Assembly: GCF_002252565.1 (NCBI RefSeq)
Contig: NZ_NPML01000007.1
Span: 248,001 to 312,000 of the forward strand
DNA length: 64,000 bases
Direction: 5' to 3'
Source: Petroclostridium xylanilyticum
GTDB taxonomy: Bacteria > Bacillota > Clostridia > SK-Y3
Shown: in pieces, positions 25,869 to 34,834 of the stretch
Layout of the letters: each line of letters opens with the position of its first letter
Position numbering within the stretch: the stretch's first letter is position 1
Made by a program: the position numbers and the translations under genes
Notes under the pieces: model-generated
What the model was told of the DNA's origin: nothing
Seen by the model: only the letters and a program-made list of their open reading frames with translations
Database searches by the model: none

Positions 25869-26879
25869 ATGAAAAAAAACACTATCAATGATATCGCAAA
25901 AATAGCCGGTGTATCAAGGTCAACAGTATCAAGAGTACTCACTAATAACCCTAACGTTAACCCGATTACTAGGGAAAAAGTAAAAAAAATAATAGACATC
26001 TATAACTATCAACCTAATTCTCTTGCCAGAGGATTAGTGCTTGGACGGATAGATATTATTGCCTTGATCATTGGAGATATTAGAAACCCATTTTATTCTG
26101 AATTGACATGGGTTATAGAAAATATATTAAGTCAAAATGGCTATATGGTTGTTTTGTGCGATAGCGAGTATAGTACAGAAAAAGAAGAATTATATCTCAA
26201 AGCTGCAAAACAATATGGCTTTGCAGGTGTTGTTATGACATCAGCTATGGAAAGTGACAATCTTAATTCTGTTTTAAAATCCATGAATTGTCCAGTCGTA
26301 CTTTTAAATAGATATCTTAAATCCTTTGAAGGTGATGTAGTAATACTTGATAATTTTCAGGCAGGTTATATAGCAACAAGACATTTAATAGAACTGGGAC
26401 ACAGCAAAATAGCAATTTTAACCGGTCCAGTCAATTCTACATCAAGCGTGGAACGGTTTAACGGATATAAAAATGCACTAGAAAACTTTGGTATTGAATA
26501 CCGCGAAGATTTTGTAACCCACGGAGATTTAAAAATGGAGACAGGGTATGAATATGGGCTATCATTGCTTAAAAGAAAAGAAAATAAACCTACTGCAGTA
26601 GTGGCAGGAAACGATCTTATGGCTATCGGAATCATCGAAGCATACAAAAAAATGAAGATGAGAATTCCAGAGGACTTAAGTATAATAGGATTTGACGATA
26701 TACCTATATCATCAACAGCCAGCATTAACCTGACCACTATAAGGCAACCATTTTATGAAATGGGAAAGATGGTTGCAGAACTCCTATTAAAACGTATTAA
26801 TAATGAACAGTGCGAATATAGAAAAATTATTTTGAATCCCCAATTAGTAGTTAGAGAGACTACCAGATCAATCCATTGA
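25869..26879 (+). CDS. LacI family transcriptional regulator
   Basis: The 336-residue protein has the classic N-terminal helix-turn-helix TINDIAKIAGVSRSTVSRVLTN (residues ~4-26), a hinge helix NSLARGLVLG, and a periplasmic-binding-like effector domain (RNPFYSELTWVIE, SIIGFDDIPISS, TIRQPFYEMG). The ATG has AGGAAAGGAGG upstream. It probably binds the three TTGGAAYCGWTYCCAAA palindromes at 21991, 23824 and 24569 and controls the acyl-CoA/transport cluster (inference from proximity and site type). It is isolated between two mobile-element remnants. Confidence 0.9.
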   Translation: MKKNTINDIAKIAGVSRSTVSRVLTNNPNVNPITREKVKKIIDIYNYQPNSLARGLVLGRIDIIALIIGDIRNPFYSELTWVIENILSQNGYMVVLCDSEYSTEKEELYLKAAKQYGFAGVVMTSAMESDNLNSVLKSMNCPVVLLNRYLKSFEGDVVILDNFQAGYIATRHLIELGHSKIAILTGPVNSTSSVERFNGYKNALENFGIEYREDFVTHGDLKMETGYEYGLSLLKRKENKPTAVVAGNDLMAIGIIEAYKKMKMRIPEDLSIIGFDDIPISSTASINLTTIRQPFYEMGKMVAELLLKRINNEQCEYRKIILNPQLVVRETTRSIH

Positions 26880-27012
26880 AATCACATGTGCTATATCAAA
26901 CTCGTTGTGCTATATAAGTTGCATTAAAAATGTGGTTCAACCACGAATTTTGTGAAACGATAGATTCACCATAAATTACATTACCAGTCCACTGGTAAAA
27001 AGAGTACAAAAA

Positions 27013-27073
27013 ATCCGATACATCCCTTATGATTTTAAGTGCAATCCAAAATAGAAAAGGGGGTGTATCGGAT
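27013..27073 (+). promoter_or_regulatory. Leader hairpin masking the ISL3 transposase ribosome binding site
   Basis: ATCCGATACA (27013) pairs perfectly with TGTATCGGAT (27064), extended by TCCCTT against AAGGGGG. The right arm contains the Shine-Dalgarno sequence and ends at the ATG. Such stems reduce translation of transposases from readthrough transcripts. Confidence 0.6.
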
Positions 27074-28279
27074 ATGAATACCAATTATGATATTATCCGA
27101 AAACTAATTGGATTGCAAGGGATAGAGGTAATCTATTCCAATGTAAATAATGGTATATTTGAAGTATTTGCAATATCTGCGTTTGATTTTGCCGTGTGTC
27201 CCCATTGTGGTCGTATCACGTATACCGTGCATGACAAAAGGTATCAGACATATAAGCATCTGCCTATATGGGGCATGGATACGGTTATCATGCTTGAGAA
27301 AAAGCGTTATGTCTGCGATTGTAACCCAGAACATCCATTTGATGAATACTTTGCTTTTATCAGAAAATATCAGCGTTATACTATTGCCTATGAGTAATAT
27401 ATCTTTACGCTAGCCCATAAAAACACTATTAAAAATGTCAGTAATATTGTAGGCGCTAGTGAAGGCGCATGCCAAAGGATATACAGCCATTATGCAAAAG
27501 AATCCCTTGCAGCATGTAAGCCTGGGCCACTTAGACTTTTAGGTATTGATGATATCGCCACTAGAAAAGGCCATAACTATGATACGATCATCTATAATCA
27601 GGAAACCGGTAAGGTAGTTGCTATTCTCTCCGGTAGAAAGAAGGAAGATGTAGTATCCTACCTTAAAAGTTTACCGGAAGATGTAAGGCTTGGAATTGAA
27701 GCAATTTCTATGGACATGAGCAAAAGCTACTGCTATTCGGTATTAGAATGCCTGCCCAATGCAAAGCCGGTTATAGATAGATTCCATATATCACAACATC
27801 TTCATAACTGTGTAGATGATGAAAGAAAGCATATTCAAAATCATGCACGTAAGCATGGCGAAAAAGGTGAAGTATTTAAAATACGCTGGGCTATATTAAA
27901 AAACATAGAAGACCTTAGCGCTGAGGAATATAACAATCTGCTGATGGCTTTTTCAAAATATGAGGAGTTAGAAAATCTTCATTACCTCAAAGAAGAATTC
28001 AGGATCTTCTTTGATATTACAACCAAGGAAGATGCTTTAGCATTCTTATCATATTACAAAGACCTGGTAGCAGAGTATGATATTCCTAAGCTAAAGGAAT
28101 TCATAAAAACTCTTGATAACTGGATGCCATATATCCTAAATTATTACGACTATCCGATATCTAATGGCACTACAGAAGGCAATAACCATAAGGTTAAAAA
28201 CATTAAGCGTAGAGCCTATGGATATCGTAACCGTGATAATTGGGAAATTAGAGTAAAATACGAATTTGAATGTGCTTAA
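27074..28279 (+). pseudogene. ISL3 family transposase interrupted by one in-frame stop codon
   Basis: The frame runs from ATG 27074 (AGGGGGTG upstream) to 28279, about 400 codons, with a single TAA at 27395-27397 in the sequence IAYE*YIFTLAHKNT. The N-terminal part has the zinc-finger CPHCG...YVCDCNPEHPF. The catalytic part has LLGIDDIATRKGH (first Asp), AISMDMSKSYC and VIDRFHISQHL (second Asp), and a late Glu in SNGTTEGNNHKVKNIKRRAYGYRN. The remaining sequence is uninterrupted, so one base change (for example CAA to TAA) would explain the defect and the loss looks recent. Terminal repeats were not identified. Confidence 0.85.
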
Positions 28280-28516
28280 ATTTTTAGTTTTCAAGGTGCT
28301 TAGGATACATATAACTACTGTTATTGCTATAATTATCCTATATAGGGATAATAGCTATACATAGGAAAATATACGGAATGTAGGAAAACTTATGTTTCCA
28401 ATTTACAGGAAGATATATCAATAATTTTCCTGTAGACTATCTCTTGACAGAGTAGGTGTGCTATCTATCACAAAATTTATCGTTGAACCAAAAATGTTAC
28501 ATAAAAGCACGTAAGA

Positions 28517-28658
28517 AGGAATGTGACTTGCCGGACGAGTATCACGTACATTTGTAAAAACCACACAAGACAAGAGGTCCAGTCCCCGAGTCTTGCCTCT
28601 TCTTCCTGCCAAATCGAACTTTTTCAGTGGTTTCAAACCTTCCTCATGTCACGTTCCT
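28517..28658. other. Structured non-coding segment with nested and interleaved inverted repeats
   Basis: AGGAATGTGAC (28517) faces GTCACGTTCCT (28648), a 10/11 outer pair. Inside, CAAGAC (28566) / GTCTTG (28590) interlocks with AAGAGG (28572) / CCTCTT (28596), a pseudoknot-type order. The outer ends share GAAGGAATGTG and GTTCCTGAA with 24754-24780, suggesting a repeated element, possibly deleted there. It lies past the ISL3 remnant; no coding role is evident. Confidence 0.45.
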
Positions 28659-28692
28659 GAACGATTCTGTAAAATCTTTTTTGCAACATATA

Positions 28693-28771
28693 TAGTTTAA
28701 ATATGATTCCAAGAACGAAGCTACAAGGCTTAGAGCCTTTCCGCAACGTTCTTTCCACCATATTTAAACTA
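28693..28771. terminator. Triple-nested hairpin downstream of scfB
   Basis: Three perfectly nested stems share one axis: TAGTTTAAATATG/CATATTTAAACTA (13 bp), AAGAACG/CGTTCTT (7 bp) and AAGGCT/AGCCTT (6 bp), with symmetric small internal loops. It begins 78 bp beyond the scfB stop. It could end transcription or protect the mRNA 3' end, but the regular architecture is unusual for a simple terminator. Confidence 0.6.
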
Positions 28772-28848
28772 ACACAATAGGTTATATTAGTATTAATTAA
28801 AACCAGCTCCACATTTTTTACCTGTAGCTGTTGTTTTAAGGTATAAGA

Positions 28849-30198
28849 CTATAGTGCAAGTGCAGCCTGTATCATTAATGCGCATTCAACACGCTTTCTC
28901 TCCAGCTCACATCCAATTGAATAGGGTTCATTAATATCTCCGTTAAACTGGTATGCGTTTGCCGGACATCCTCCACTGCAATAAAATTTGGCCCAGCAAT
29001 CTTTGCATTTTTCTTTAGTATAAACATTAGATTTCCGGAAACTATTCTGAATATTTGTATTAAATTCTCCAGACATTACATTACCCATTTTAAAATCCGG
29101 ATTTCCTACAAATTGGTGGCAGGGATATATATCCCCTTCCGGCGTTACAGCAAGATACTCATATCCGGAACCGCATCCGGAAAGTCTTTTGGCTACACAT
29201 GGTCCCTGTGTTAAGTCAATCATAAAATGAAAAAAATTAAATCCTTTTTGTTGTTTTTTCCTATTAAGATACTCTATCGCCAGCTTTTCATACTCTTTAA
29301 ATAATACAGGCAGGTCTTCTTCCTTCAATGCGTACCCTTCACTTTCTGGCGCAACCACAGGTTCTACAGAAATTTGTTTAAAACCCAAATCTGCGAGGTG
29401 CAGCACATCTTTTGCAAAATCAAGATTTTTTCTTGTAAATGTACCTCTTACATAATAATTATCCTGTCCCCTGGAATCTGCCATATCAATAAATTTAGGG
29501 ACAATATCGTCATAACAACCTCTACCATCAACCCTGACTCTCATCTCATCATTTACTTCTTTTGTCCCATCCAGGCTTAAAACAATATTAGACATATTCT
29601 CATTTATATATTTTTTTATCTCTTCATTGAGCAGCAATCCATTGGTAGTAATGGTAAAACGGAACTCTTTTCCATATTTTGCTCCTTGAGCCTTTGCGTA
29701 TTCAACAACATCCTTCACTACATTGAAATTCATCAATGGTTCCCCGCCAAAAAAATCAATTTCAATATTTCGACGTTTCCCAGAATTATTTATTACAAAA
29801 TCTATTGCCTTTTTCCCCACTTCACTGCTCATCAGCAACCTATCACCATGGAAGCTGCCGGTAGAAGCAAAACAATACTGACATCTCAAATTACAATCGT
29901 GGGATACATGCAGACATAGGGCTTTTACAACCGACTGTTTGTCCCAAAAATTTATATATTCCTGGTATGGGTCATGGGTAAACAGTAACCCTTTCTCCTG
30001 AAGTTCAGCAATTTCATTGTACGCTTCTTCTAATTGTTCAACCGAATATTTGTTTCCTAGTATTTTTATAATATCGTTCCTACTATTTTGAATATAGTGG
30101 TCCAACACCTCATAGACAATATCATCTACTATATGCACTGCTCCACTATAGACATCCAGTACGATATTAATACCATTCATTGAAAATTTGTGCATCAT
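28849..30198 (-). CDS. scfB: SCIFF peptide maturase (radical SAM-SPASM thioether synthase)
   Basis: This enzyme installs Cys-to-Thr thioether links in the SCIFF peptide. The 449-residue protein has an N-terminal peptide-recognition region (HKFSMNGINIVLDVYSGAVH), the radical SAM cluster motif CNLRCQYC (near residue 95), and C-terminal auxiliary-cluster cysteines in CVAKRLSGCGSGYEY, CHQF and CKDCWAKFYCSGGC. I start at the ATG at 30198, preceded by GAGGGAAAG, because it gives the usual N-terminus; the frame opens at 30243. It lies downstream of scfA with a 33-35 bp palindrome in the gap. Confidence 0.95.
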   Translation of the reverse strand: MMHKFSMNGINIVLDVYSGAVHIVDDIVYEVLDHYIQNSRNDIIKILGNKYSVEQLEEAYNEIAELQEKGLLFTHDPYQEYINFWDKQSVVKALCLHVSHDCNLRCQYCFASTGSFHGDRLLMSSEVGKKAIDFVINNSGKRRNIEIDFFGGEPLMNFNVVKDVVEYAKAQGAKYGKEFRFTITTNGLLLNEEIKKYINENMSNIVLSLDGTKEVNDEMRVRVDGRGCYDDIVPKFIDMADSRGQDNYYVRGTFTRKNLDFAKDVLHLADLGFKQISVEPVVAPESEGYALKEEDLPVLFKEYEKLAIEYLNRKKQQKGFNFFHFMIDLTQGPCVAKRLSGCGSGYEYLAVTPEGDIYPCHQFVGNPDFKMGNVMSGEFNTNIQNSFRKSNVYTKEKCKDCWAKFYCSGGCPANAYQFNGDINEPYSIGCELERKRVECALMIQAALAL

Positions 30199-30281
30199 TG
30201 AACTTTCCCTCACTAATCTAATTTGCAGGAGTTTATCTCCCATTTACTGAGTAACCCCTTATCGTTTAATTCCCCTACTCA

Positions 30282-30316
30282 TTGCAGTAGCCCAGGCACC
30301 GCCTGGGCTACTGCAA
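30282..30316. repeat. 35-bp palindromic repeat, copy B
   Basis: TTGCAGTAGCCCAGGC, ACC, GCCTGGGCTACTGCAA: 16-bp perfect arms. Same element as 12335-12367, here between scfA and scfB. Confidence 0.9.
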
Positions 30317-30401
30317 ATTATATAGATCTAAGGTGCGAAGACACACCTCTCCTGCGCCGAGGAATGTCCCCGATTATGTACTTTACCAAGAAATTTTTTA
30401 A

Positions 30402-30539
30402 TTATTTCTCGCATTTTTGATTTGCTACAGTACACGAAGTTTTGCAAGCTGACTGGCATGAAGTCTGGCATTCGCCGCATCCGCCATGAGCTGCACTATC
30501 TTTCAGTGTAGCACCGCTAAGCGTTTTTATATGTTTCAT
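30402..30539 (-). CDS. scfA: SCIFF peptide precursor (six cysteines in forty-five residues)
   Basis: This 45-residue peptide begins MKHIKTLSGATLKDSAAHGG. Its six cysteines are at 21, 24, 28, 32, 36 and 43 in the pattern CGECQTSCQSACKTSC...C, exactly the SCIFF family signature. It is the substrate of the radical SAM maturase encoded next. The ATG at 30539 follows AGGGGG. A TATAAT -10 lies about 30 nt further upstream. SCIFF is nearly universal in Clostridia but its role is not known. Confidence 0.96.
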   Translation of the reverse strand: MKHIKTLSGATLKDSAAHGGCGECQTSCQSACKTSCTVANQKCEK

Positions 30540-30615
30540 TAAGACTTCCCCCTCTACTTTTTGTCAAATGGTATTATAGCATATTATTTTTTTTATGAAA
30601 AGTATTTTTTATTTC

Positions 30616-31053
30616 TCACTTTTTTATTCTTGAACTGCTCTCCTTAAGGTTAATACCTATAATACCTCCGAAAGCACCAGTAAATAATCCTAAAATTAGC
30701 ATATAGATTACATATTTGTCAAAAACAAAGCCTGTAAGAGCAAGACAACTTATAAAATATAATATTATCATATAAGTAATACCTGCTATTGCTCCGTTAA
30801 GCCAGCCCTTGCTTTTTGCCCTCTTTGCAACTCCGGCACCTGCAATAATTAGACTTACTACCGTTGTAGCTACAACAACAGTTGGTATTGCACTTTCCGG
30901 GAAATTGGTATAAGTAATAAATACTGCAAATATCAAGAAAATTAATAACGTAATAATATATGCTAAAATTACTCCTCTTAAAATAGTACTTATACTTACC
31001 CCATTTTCTGAAGTTAGATTTTGAAAAGAAAAATCAGCCTTTCCCACCATCAT
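30616..31053 (-). CDS. TIGR04086 family membrane protein
   Basis: The ~145-residue protein has four hydrophobic segments (ILRGVILAYIITLLIFLIFAVFI-type first helix, then VVVATTVVSLIIAG, MIILYFISCLAL, and a glycine-rich last helix LGLFTGAFGGIIGINL). This architecture and its position between yajC and the SCIFF genes are characteristic of TIGR04086, whose function is unknown. The exact start is unclear: two ATGs (31053, 31050) crowd the GGAGGG, while a GTG at 31047 is better spaced. A stem that includes this site lies just upstream. Confidence 0.85.
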   Translation of the reverse strand: MMVGKADFSFQNLTSENGVSISTILRGVILAYIITLLIFLIFAVFITYTNFPESAIPTVVVATTVVSLIIAGAGVAKRAKSKGWLNGAIAGITYMIILYFISCLALTGFVFDKYVIYMLILGLFTGAFGGIIGINLKESSSRIKK

Positions 31054-31054
31054 C

Positions 31055-31094
31055 CCTCCGAATAATTATTCCGTACTATAAATTTATTCGGAGG
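31055..31094 (-). promoter_or_regulatory. Intercistronic stem sequestering a ribosome binding site
   Basis: CCTCCGAATAA (31055) and TTATTCGGAGG (31084) are perfect 11-bp inverted arms with an 18-nt loop. On the minus-strand mRNA the 3' arm contains the GGAGG of the TIGR04086 gene, so folding would block its translation unless ribosomes arrive from yajC. Confidence 0.6.
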
Positions 31095-31110
31095 AATTCA
31101 ATTTATGACT

Positions 31111-31392
31111 TTATTGTGCAGAATTTTCTACACTTCTTACTGCCCAACGGGCAATTCTTAGCTTTGTTTTATCAGCACCTACCTCTATTGTAAGAATATC
31201 ATCTTTAATATTTACAATCTTACCATAGATTCCTCCGATGGTTAGAACCTCATCTCCCACCTTCAAAGCAGCAAGCATGGCCTTAATCTTCTTATCTTTT
31301 TTTCTCTGGGGCAGAATTAATATAAAATAGAACACGGCAAAAATAATGATGTACGGTATTAAGATTGCAAAAATATTAGTTTCTTGTGGCAT
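31111..31392 (-). CDS. yajC: Preprotein translocase subunit YajC
   Basis: This small single-span accessory to the SecDF complex has 93 residues. The transmembrane helix is IPYIIIFAVFYFILILPQ followed by the conserved QRKKDKKIKAMLAAL stretch. The C-terminal domain has VGDEVLTIGGIYGKIVNI, the YajC signature. The ATG at 31392 follows GGAGGTGTAATGA. In this genome it is 20 kb from secDF but beside tgt, as in many bacteria. Confidence 0.95.
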   Translation of the reverse strand: MPQETNIFAILIPYIIIFAVFYFILILPQRKKDKKIKAMLAALKVGDEVLTIGGIYGKIVNIKDDILTIEVGADKTKLRIARWAVRSVENSAQ

Positions 31393-31492
31393 TCATTACA
31401 CCTCCGTTTCATATTTTTTTATGCTAAATTAACAGCCTTAATTTATTATAGCTTTTCTATGCTGTTCCTTCAAGTACAAATGCTAAATAAAC

Positions 31493-31999
31493 CTAAATAT
31501 AAATTTCTTCAATGTATTTTTTGGCTCCTTCAATAAGCATATGTCCCACAGTTTGATCTTCCAGCTGCTTTGCTATTTTTGCGATTACATCATCACAGGC
31601 ATATACCTCTACATTCCCTATCTTGGGTTCTAATCGACTCAAGTTTTTCTCATCCTCGATAAATATTCTTAAATACCAGTCCAGTTTTTCACTGAATAGT
31701 CCTACTTTCATCCAGGCATGCTCATTCCCAAAGTTATATAGCAATTGTTCGTCATCAAATATGGTTTTTAGTTCCGATAATGTCAATTCTTTATATCCTT
31801 TGCACGCCCTACCGTCATACTCCAACCTGTCCTGGGATTTGCATATAATATCCAGGTTGTAACTCTGGTCTATTATTTCAACAATGGTCTTCAATATTTC
31901 TTTCAATTGTTCTAACGGCAGATCATAATTAAATCTCAATACCTTATGGTGAAAAGGACTCATACATCTTAACAATCTTCCATACACTTTGTCATACAT
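31493..31999 (-). CDS. Hypothetical protein
   Basis: The 168-residue soluble protein is not one I recognise. It starts MYDKVYGRLLRCMSPFHHKV at an ATG with TAGGAGAA upstream, so translation is credible. The middle has the acidic/aromatic stretch LLYNFGNEHAWMKVGLFSEK and the end is a helix (AKQLEDQTVGHMLIEGAKK). There is no membrane segment, metal motif or repeat. It sits between tgt and yajC, about 95 bp from each, in the same direction. Confidence 0.7.
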   Translation of the reverse strand: MYDKVYGRLLRCMSPFHHKVLRFNYDLPLEQLKEILKTIVEIIDQSYNLDIICKSQDRLEYDGRACKGYKELTLSELKTIFDDEQLLYNFGNEHAWMKVGLFSEKLDWYLRIFIEDEKNLSRLEPKIGNVEVYACDDVIAKIAKQLEDQTVGHMLIEGAKKYIEEIYI

Positions 32000-32026
32000 A
32001 TCATGTTCTCCTACTTCTATAAGAAG

Positions 32027-32084
32027 TTCACAGTTAATGATATCAAGTAATAACTCCCTGAACTACAAACTGTGAACAGCGGAC
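32027..32084. repeat. GTTCACA-type heptad array with inverted partner
   Basis: AGTTCACAGTTAAT on the left and GAACTACAAACTGTGAAC on the right can pair imperfectly. The same 7-nt-phased motif recurs in several other intergenic gaps of this window. Confidence 0.55.
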
Positions 32085-32094
32085 AATAAAATTA

Positions 32095-33237
<1,143 letters not shown>

Positions 33238-33264
33238 TTAACTTTTTTAATCTAAATCTTAATA

Positions 33265-33282
33265 TATAAACATCGCATCACC
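33265..33282. repeat. Near-copy of the queA 3' end at the tgt-side island border
   Basis: TATAAACATCGCATCACC matches TATGAGCATTGCATCACC, codons in the 3' end of queA (40702-40719), at 15 of 18 positions and in the same orientation. Read on the minus strand it would still encode GDAMFIY. It could be an old attachment-site or duplication scar of the island. Confidence 0.5.
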
Positions 33283-33308
33283 CATGCTCACGGGAAGCAG
33301 GATAGGCG

Positions 33309-33623
33309 CTATAATATGCTTTCCCAATCACGTCTACCATGCAGAACACGGACAATGTTAACTGTATTTGTGCTTTTGTTCACGGTATAAAATATCAGGT
33401 AATTATCTATCGGCAGCTTTCTTATTCCTTTCGCTGCCAAGTATTTATCTTGCACAAGGCTATGACGTTCCGGTAATTCTTCCAAAGTCGCCATAGCCTC
33501 CTGTATTCTTGCAAGCTGTTTTAAAGCCGTAGTTGGCTCTTTTAACTCATATGAAATATAGTCCACAATTTCATCAAGGTCCGCTTCGGCAGCTTCCGCA
33601 ATAACCAGATTATACTTTAGCAT
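33309..33623 (-). CDS. RelE/ParE family toxin
   Basis: The 104-residue protein has the ParE/RelE-type order: an N-terminal strand YNLVIAEAAEADLDEIVDYIS, a helical hairpin with ALKQLARIQEAMATLEELPERH, and C-terminal strands RKLPIDNYLIFYTVNKSTNTVNIVRVLHGRRDW. The ending with the Tyr and the HGRRD motif is typical. It could act as an mRNA interferase or gyrase poison; sequence does not decide. Its start overlaps the antitoxin 3' end by 14 bp, the usual antitoxin-first arrangement. Confidence 0.88.
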   Translation of the reverse strand: MLKYNLVIAEAAEADLDEIVDYISYELKEPTTALKQLARIQEAMATLEELPERHSLVQDKYLAAKGIRKLPIDNYLIFYTVNKSTNTVNIVRVLHGRRDWESIL

Positions 33624-33882
33624 TTCGCAACCTGCTTTCTATCCGTGCAAATACTTCATTTGCAGGTTTTACGCGCCCATGTTTAATATCGTCCAATCCC
33701 TTTTCAAGCATAGTATATAACTCAAATTTTCCGACAAGCATTTCATATGTTTCAATACTCATAACCGCAAGGTCTCCCGTACCATTCTTTGTGATATATA
33801 CCGGTTCTTTGTATTTATGGCAAAACTCCGAAATCTCGTTATAGTTGTTTCTTAAGTCTGAGCTTGGTCTAATAATCGGCAT
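33610..33882 (-). CDS. Phd/YefM family antitoxin
   Basis: The ~90-residue protein starts MPIIRPSSDLRNNYNEISEF, the Phd/YefM DNA-binding fold, followed by YITKNGTGDLAVMSIETYEML, a family hallmark. Its C-terminal tail would neutralise the toxin. The ATG at 33882 follows GGAGGTGG; the frame opens 10 codons earlier without support. It probably represses its own promoter just upstream. Confidence 0.88.
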   Translation of the reverse strand: MPIIRPSSDLRNNYNEISEFCHKYKEPVYITKNGTGDLAVMSIETYEMLVGKFELYTMLEKGLDDIKHGRVKPANEVFARIESRLRNAKV

Positions 33883-33912
33883 TTTATCCACCTCCACATT
33901 TATTATATTCAA

Positions 33913-33941
33913 ATTTTATCGAAATATTGATATGCTGTCAA
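33913..33941 (-). promoter_or_regulatory. Sigma-A promoter of the toxin-antitoxin pair
   Basis: On the minus strand TTGACA, a 17-nt spacer and TAAAAT, about 30 nt upstream of the antitoxin ATG. The spacer holds the dyad ATATCAATATT, a possible operator. Confidence 0.75.
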
Positions 33942-33996
33942 GAAAAGAGCTATACACTTATTACCAATTTGACATTTATTTTTTATTAAACAAAAA

Positions 33997-34020
33997 AGGC
34001 CATATACGGCCTATTTTTTC
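33997..34020 (-). terminator. Intrinsic terminator of the island's minus-strand genes
   Basis: AGGCC ATATAC GGCCT with T runs on both strands; it follows the stop at 34073 on the minus strand. Confidence 0.75.
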
Positions 34021-34072
34021 TTGAACAGGTATTAAATATCGTCAGTGCAAAATAAAACGCTGCTTGGCGGTC

Positions 34073-34375
34073 TTAAATCGATTTGAAGGGCATATAATGA
34101 ATTCCCATATCATGACACATAATAGACCGTCCGTCCACTTCCTCAAATTCCAAAAGCATTGCAGACTTCTTACAATTTGGGGTCATCTGTACTTTTGCAA
34201 CGGCCCAACCTGCGTAACCTATATTTGGCCCTTGCAGGTCTATCCAAAGGCATGAATATTTCATGTCCTGGTAAATGCTTATGATTTTTGCATCTTGAAA
34301 TTTATTTTCGCCAATCCGTTTGGCAAGAAACGGATAAAGCGTCTCAACCTTTGCATAATCAATGGCTCTTATCAT
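34073..34375 (-). CDS. Hypothetical protein of the island
   Basis: The 100-residue protein starts MIRAIDYAKVETLYPFLAKR and has CLWIDLQGPNIGYAGWAVAK in the middle and a Met- and His-containing end (SIMCHDMGIHYMPF). I do not recognise it. It overlaps the upstream gene by 4 bp (ATGA), so the two are co-translated. Confidence 0.6.
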   Translation of the reverse strand: MIRAIDYAKVETLYPFLAKRIGENKFQDAKIISIYQDMKYSCLWIDLQGPNIGYAGWAVAKVQMTPNCKKSAMLLEFEEVDGRSIMCHDMGIHYMPFKSI

Positions 34376-34581
34376 CGCGCTGCCTCCCTACTCATCTTTA
34401 TAAGATGTTGTATAGGAATATCTCCATAAATACAAACCGCCTTAATGATGTTCTTGTATCCGTGCGGGTCAGTATCTTTAATCCTCTTAAGAACGGTCAA
34501 AAGTGCTTCTGGAGACACTTTGTATTCTTTGCTGCGCCTTTCCGATGTTTTAACTGTACAAAGATTAATAATCTTTGCCAT
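34372..34581 (-). CDS. Small hypothetical protein of the island
   Basis: The 69-residue basic protein has no recognised domain: it begins MAKIINLCTVKTSERRSK and its middle (SPEALLTVLKRIKDTDP) is helical. It has a good site (AAGGGGGCAGC). It is coupled to the next gene by a 4-bp overlap. Confidence 0.58.
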   Translation of the reverse strand: MAKIINLCTVKTSERRSKEYKVSPEALLTVLKRIKDTDPHGYKNIIKAVCIYGDIPIQHLIKMSREAAR

Positions 34582-34801
34582 TTTGCTGCCCCCTTTTACC
34601 TTACCATAATTGAATTTTCAAAGAACAATCTATATAAAAGAGGCGGCATCTTTCCCCCTGTGCCGACGGGCTCCCGTTAATTTCATTCTATCCTGTGGTT
34701 TCTATGATGTAAATTAAAGTTACCCATTTTACAATCTAACTTACGCAAATTACAATTTTTCTTGCTTTATTGGTAAGAATGACAGTTATGAATATAAAAA
34801 A

Positions 34802-34821
34802 AGCGGGGAAACTGTCCCGCT
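34802..34821 (-). terminator. Intrinsic terminator after the glycosyltransferase gene
   Basis: AGCGGG/CCCGCT stem followed on the minus strand by a T run; starts 14 bp after the stop codon. Confidence 0.8.
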
Positions 34822-34834
34822 CCTGTTAATTACA

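Noticed and set aside
28418-28636. 72-codon minus-strand frame
   Set aside because: It covers the structured non-coding segment; composition and lack of a ribosome binding site argue against coding.
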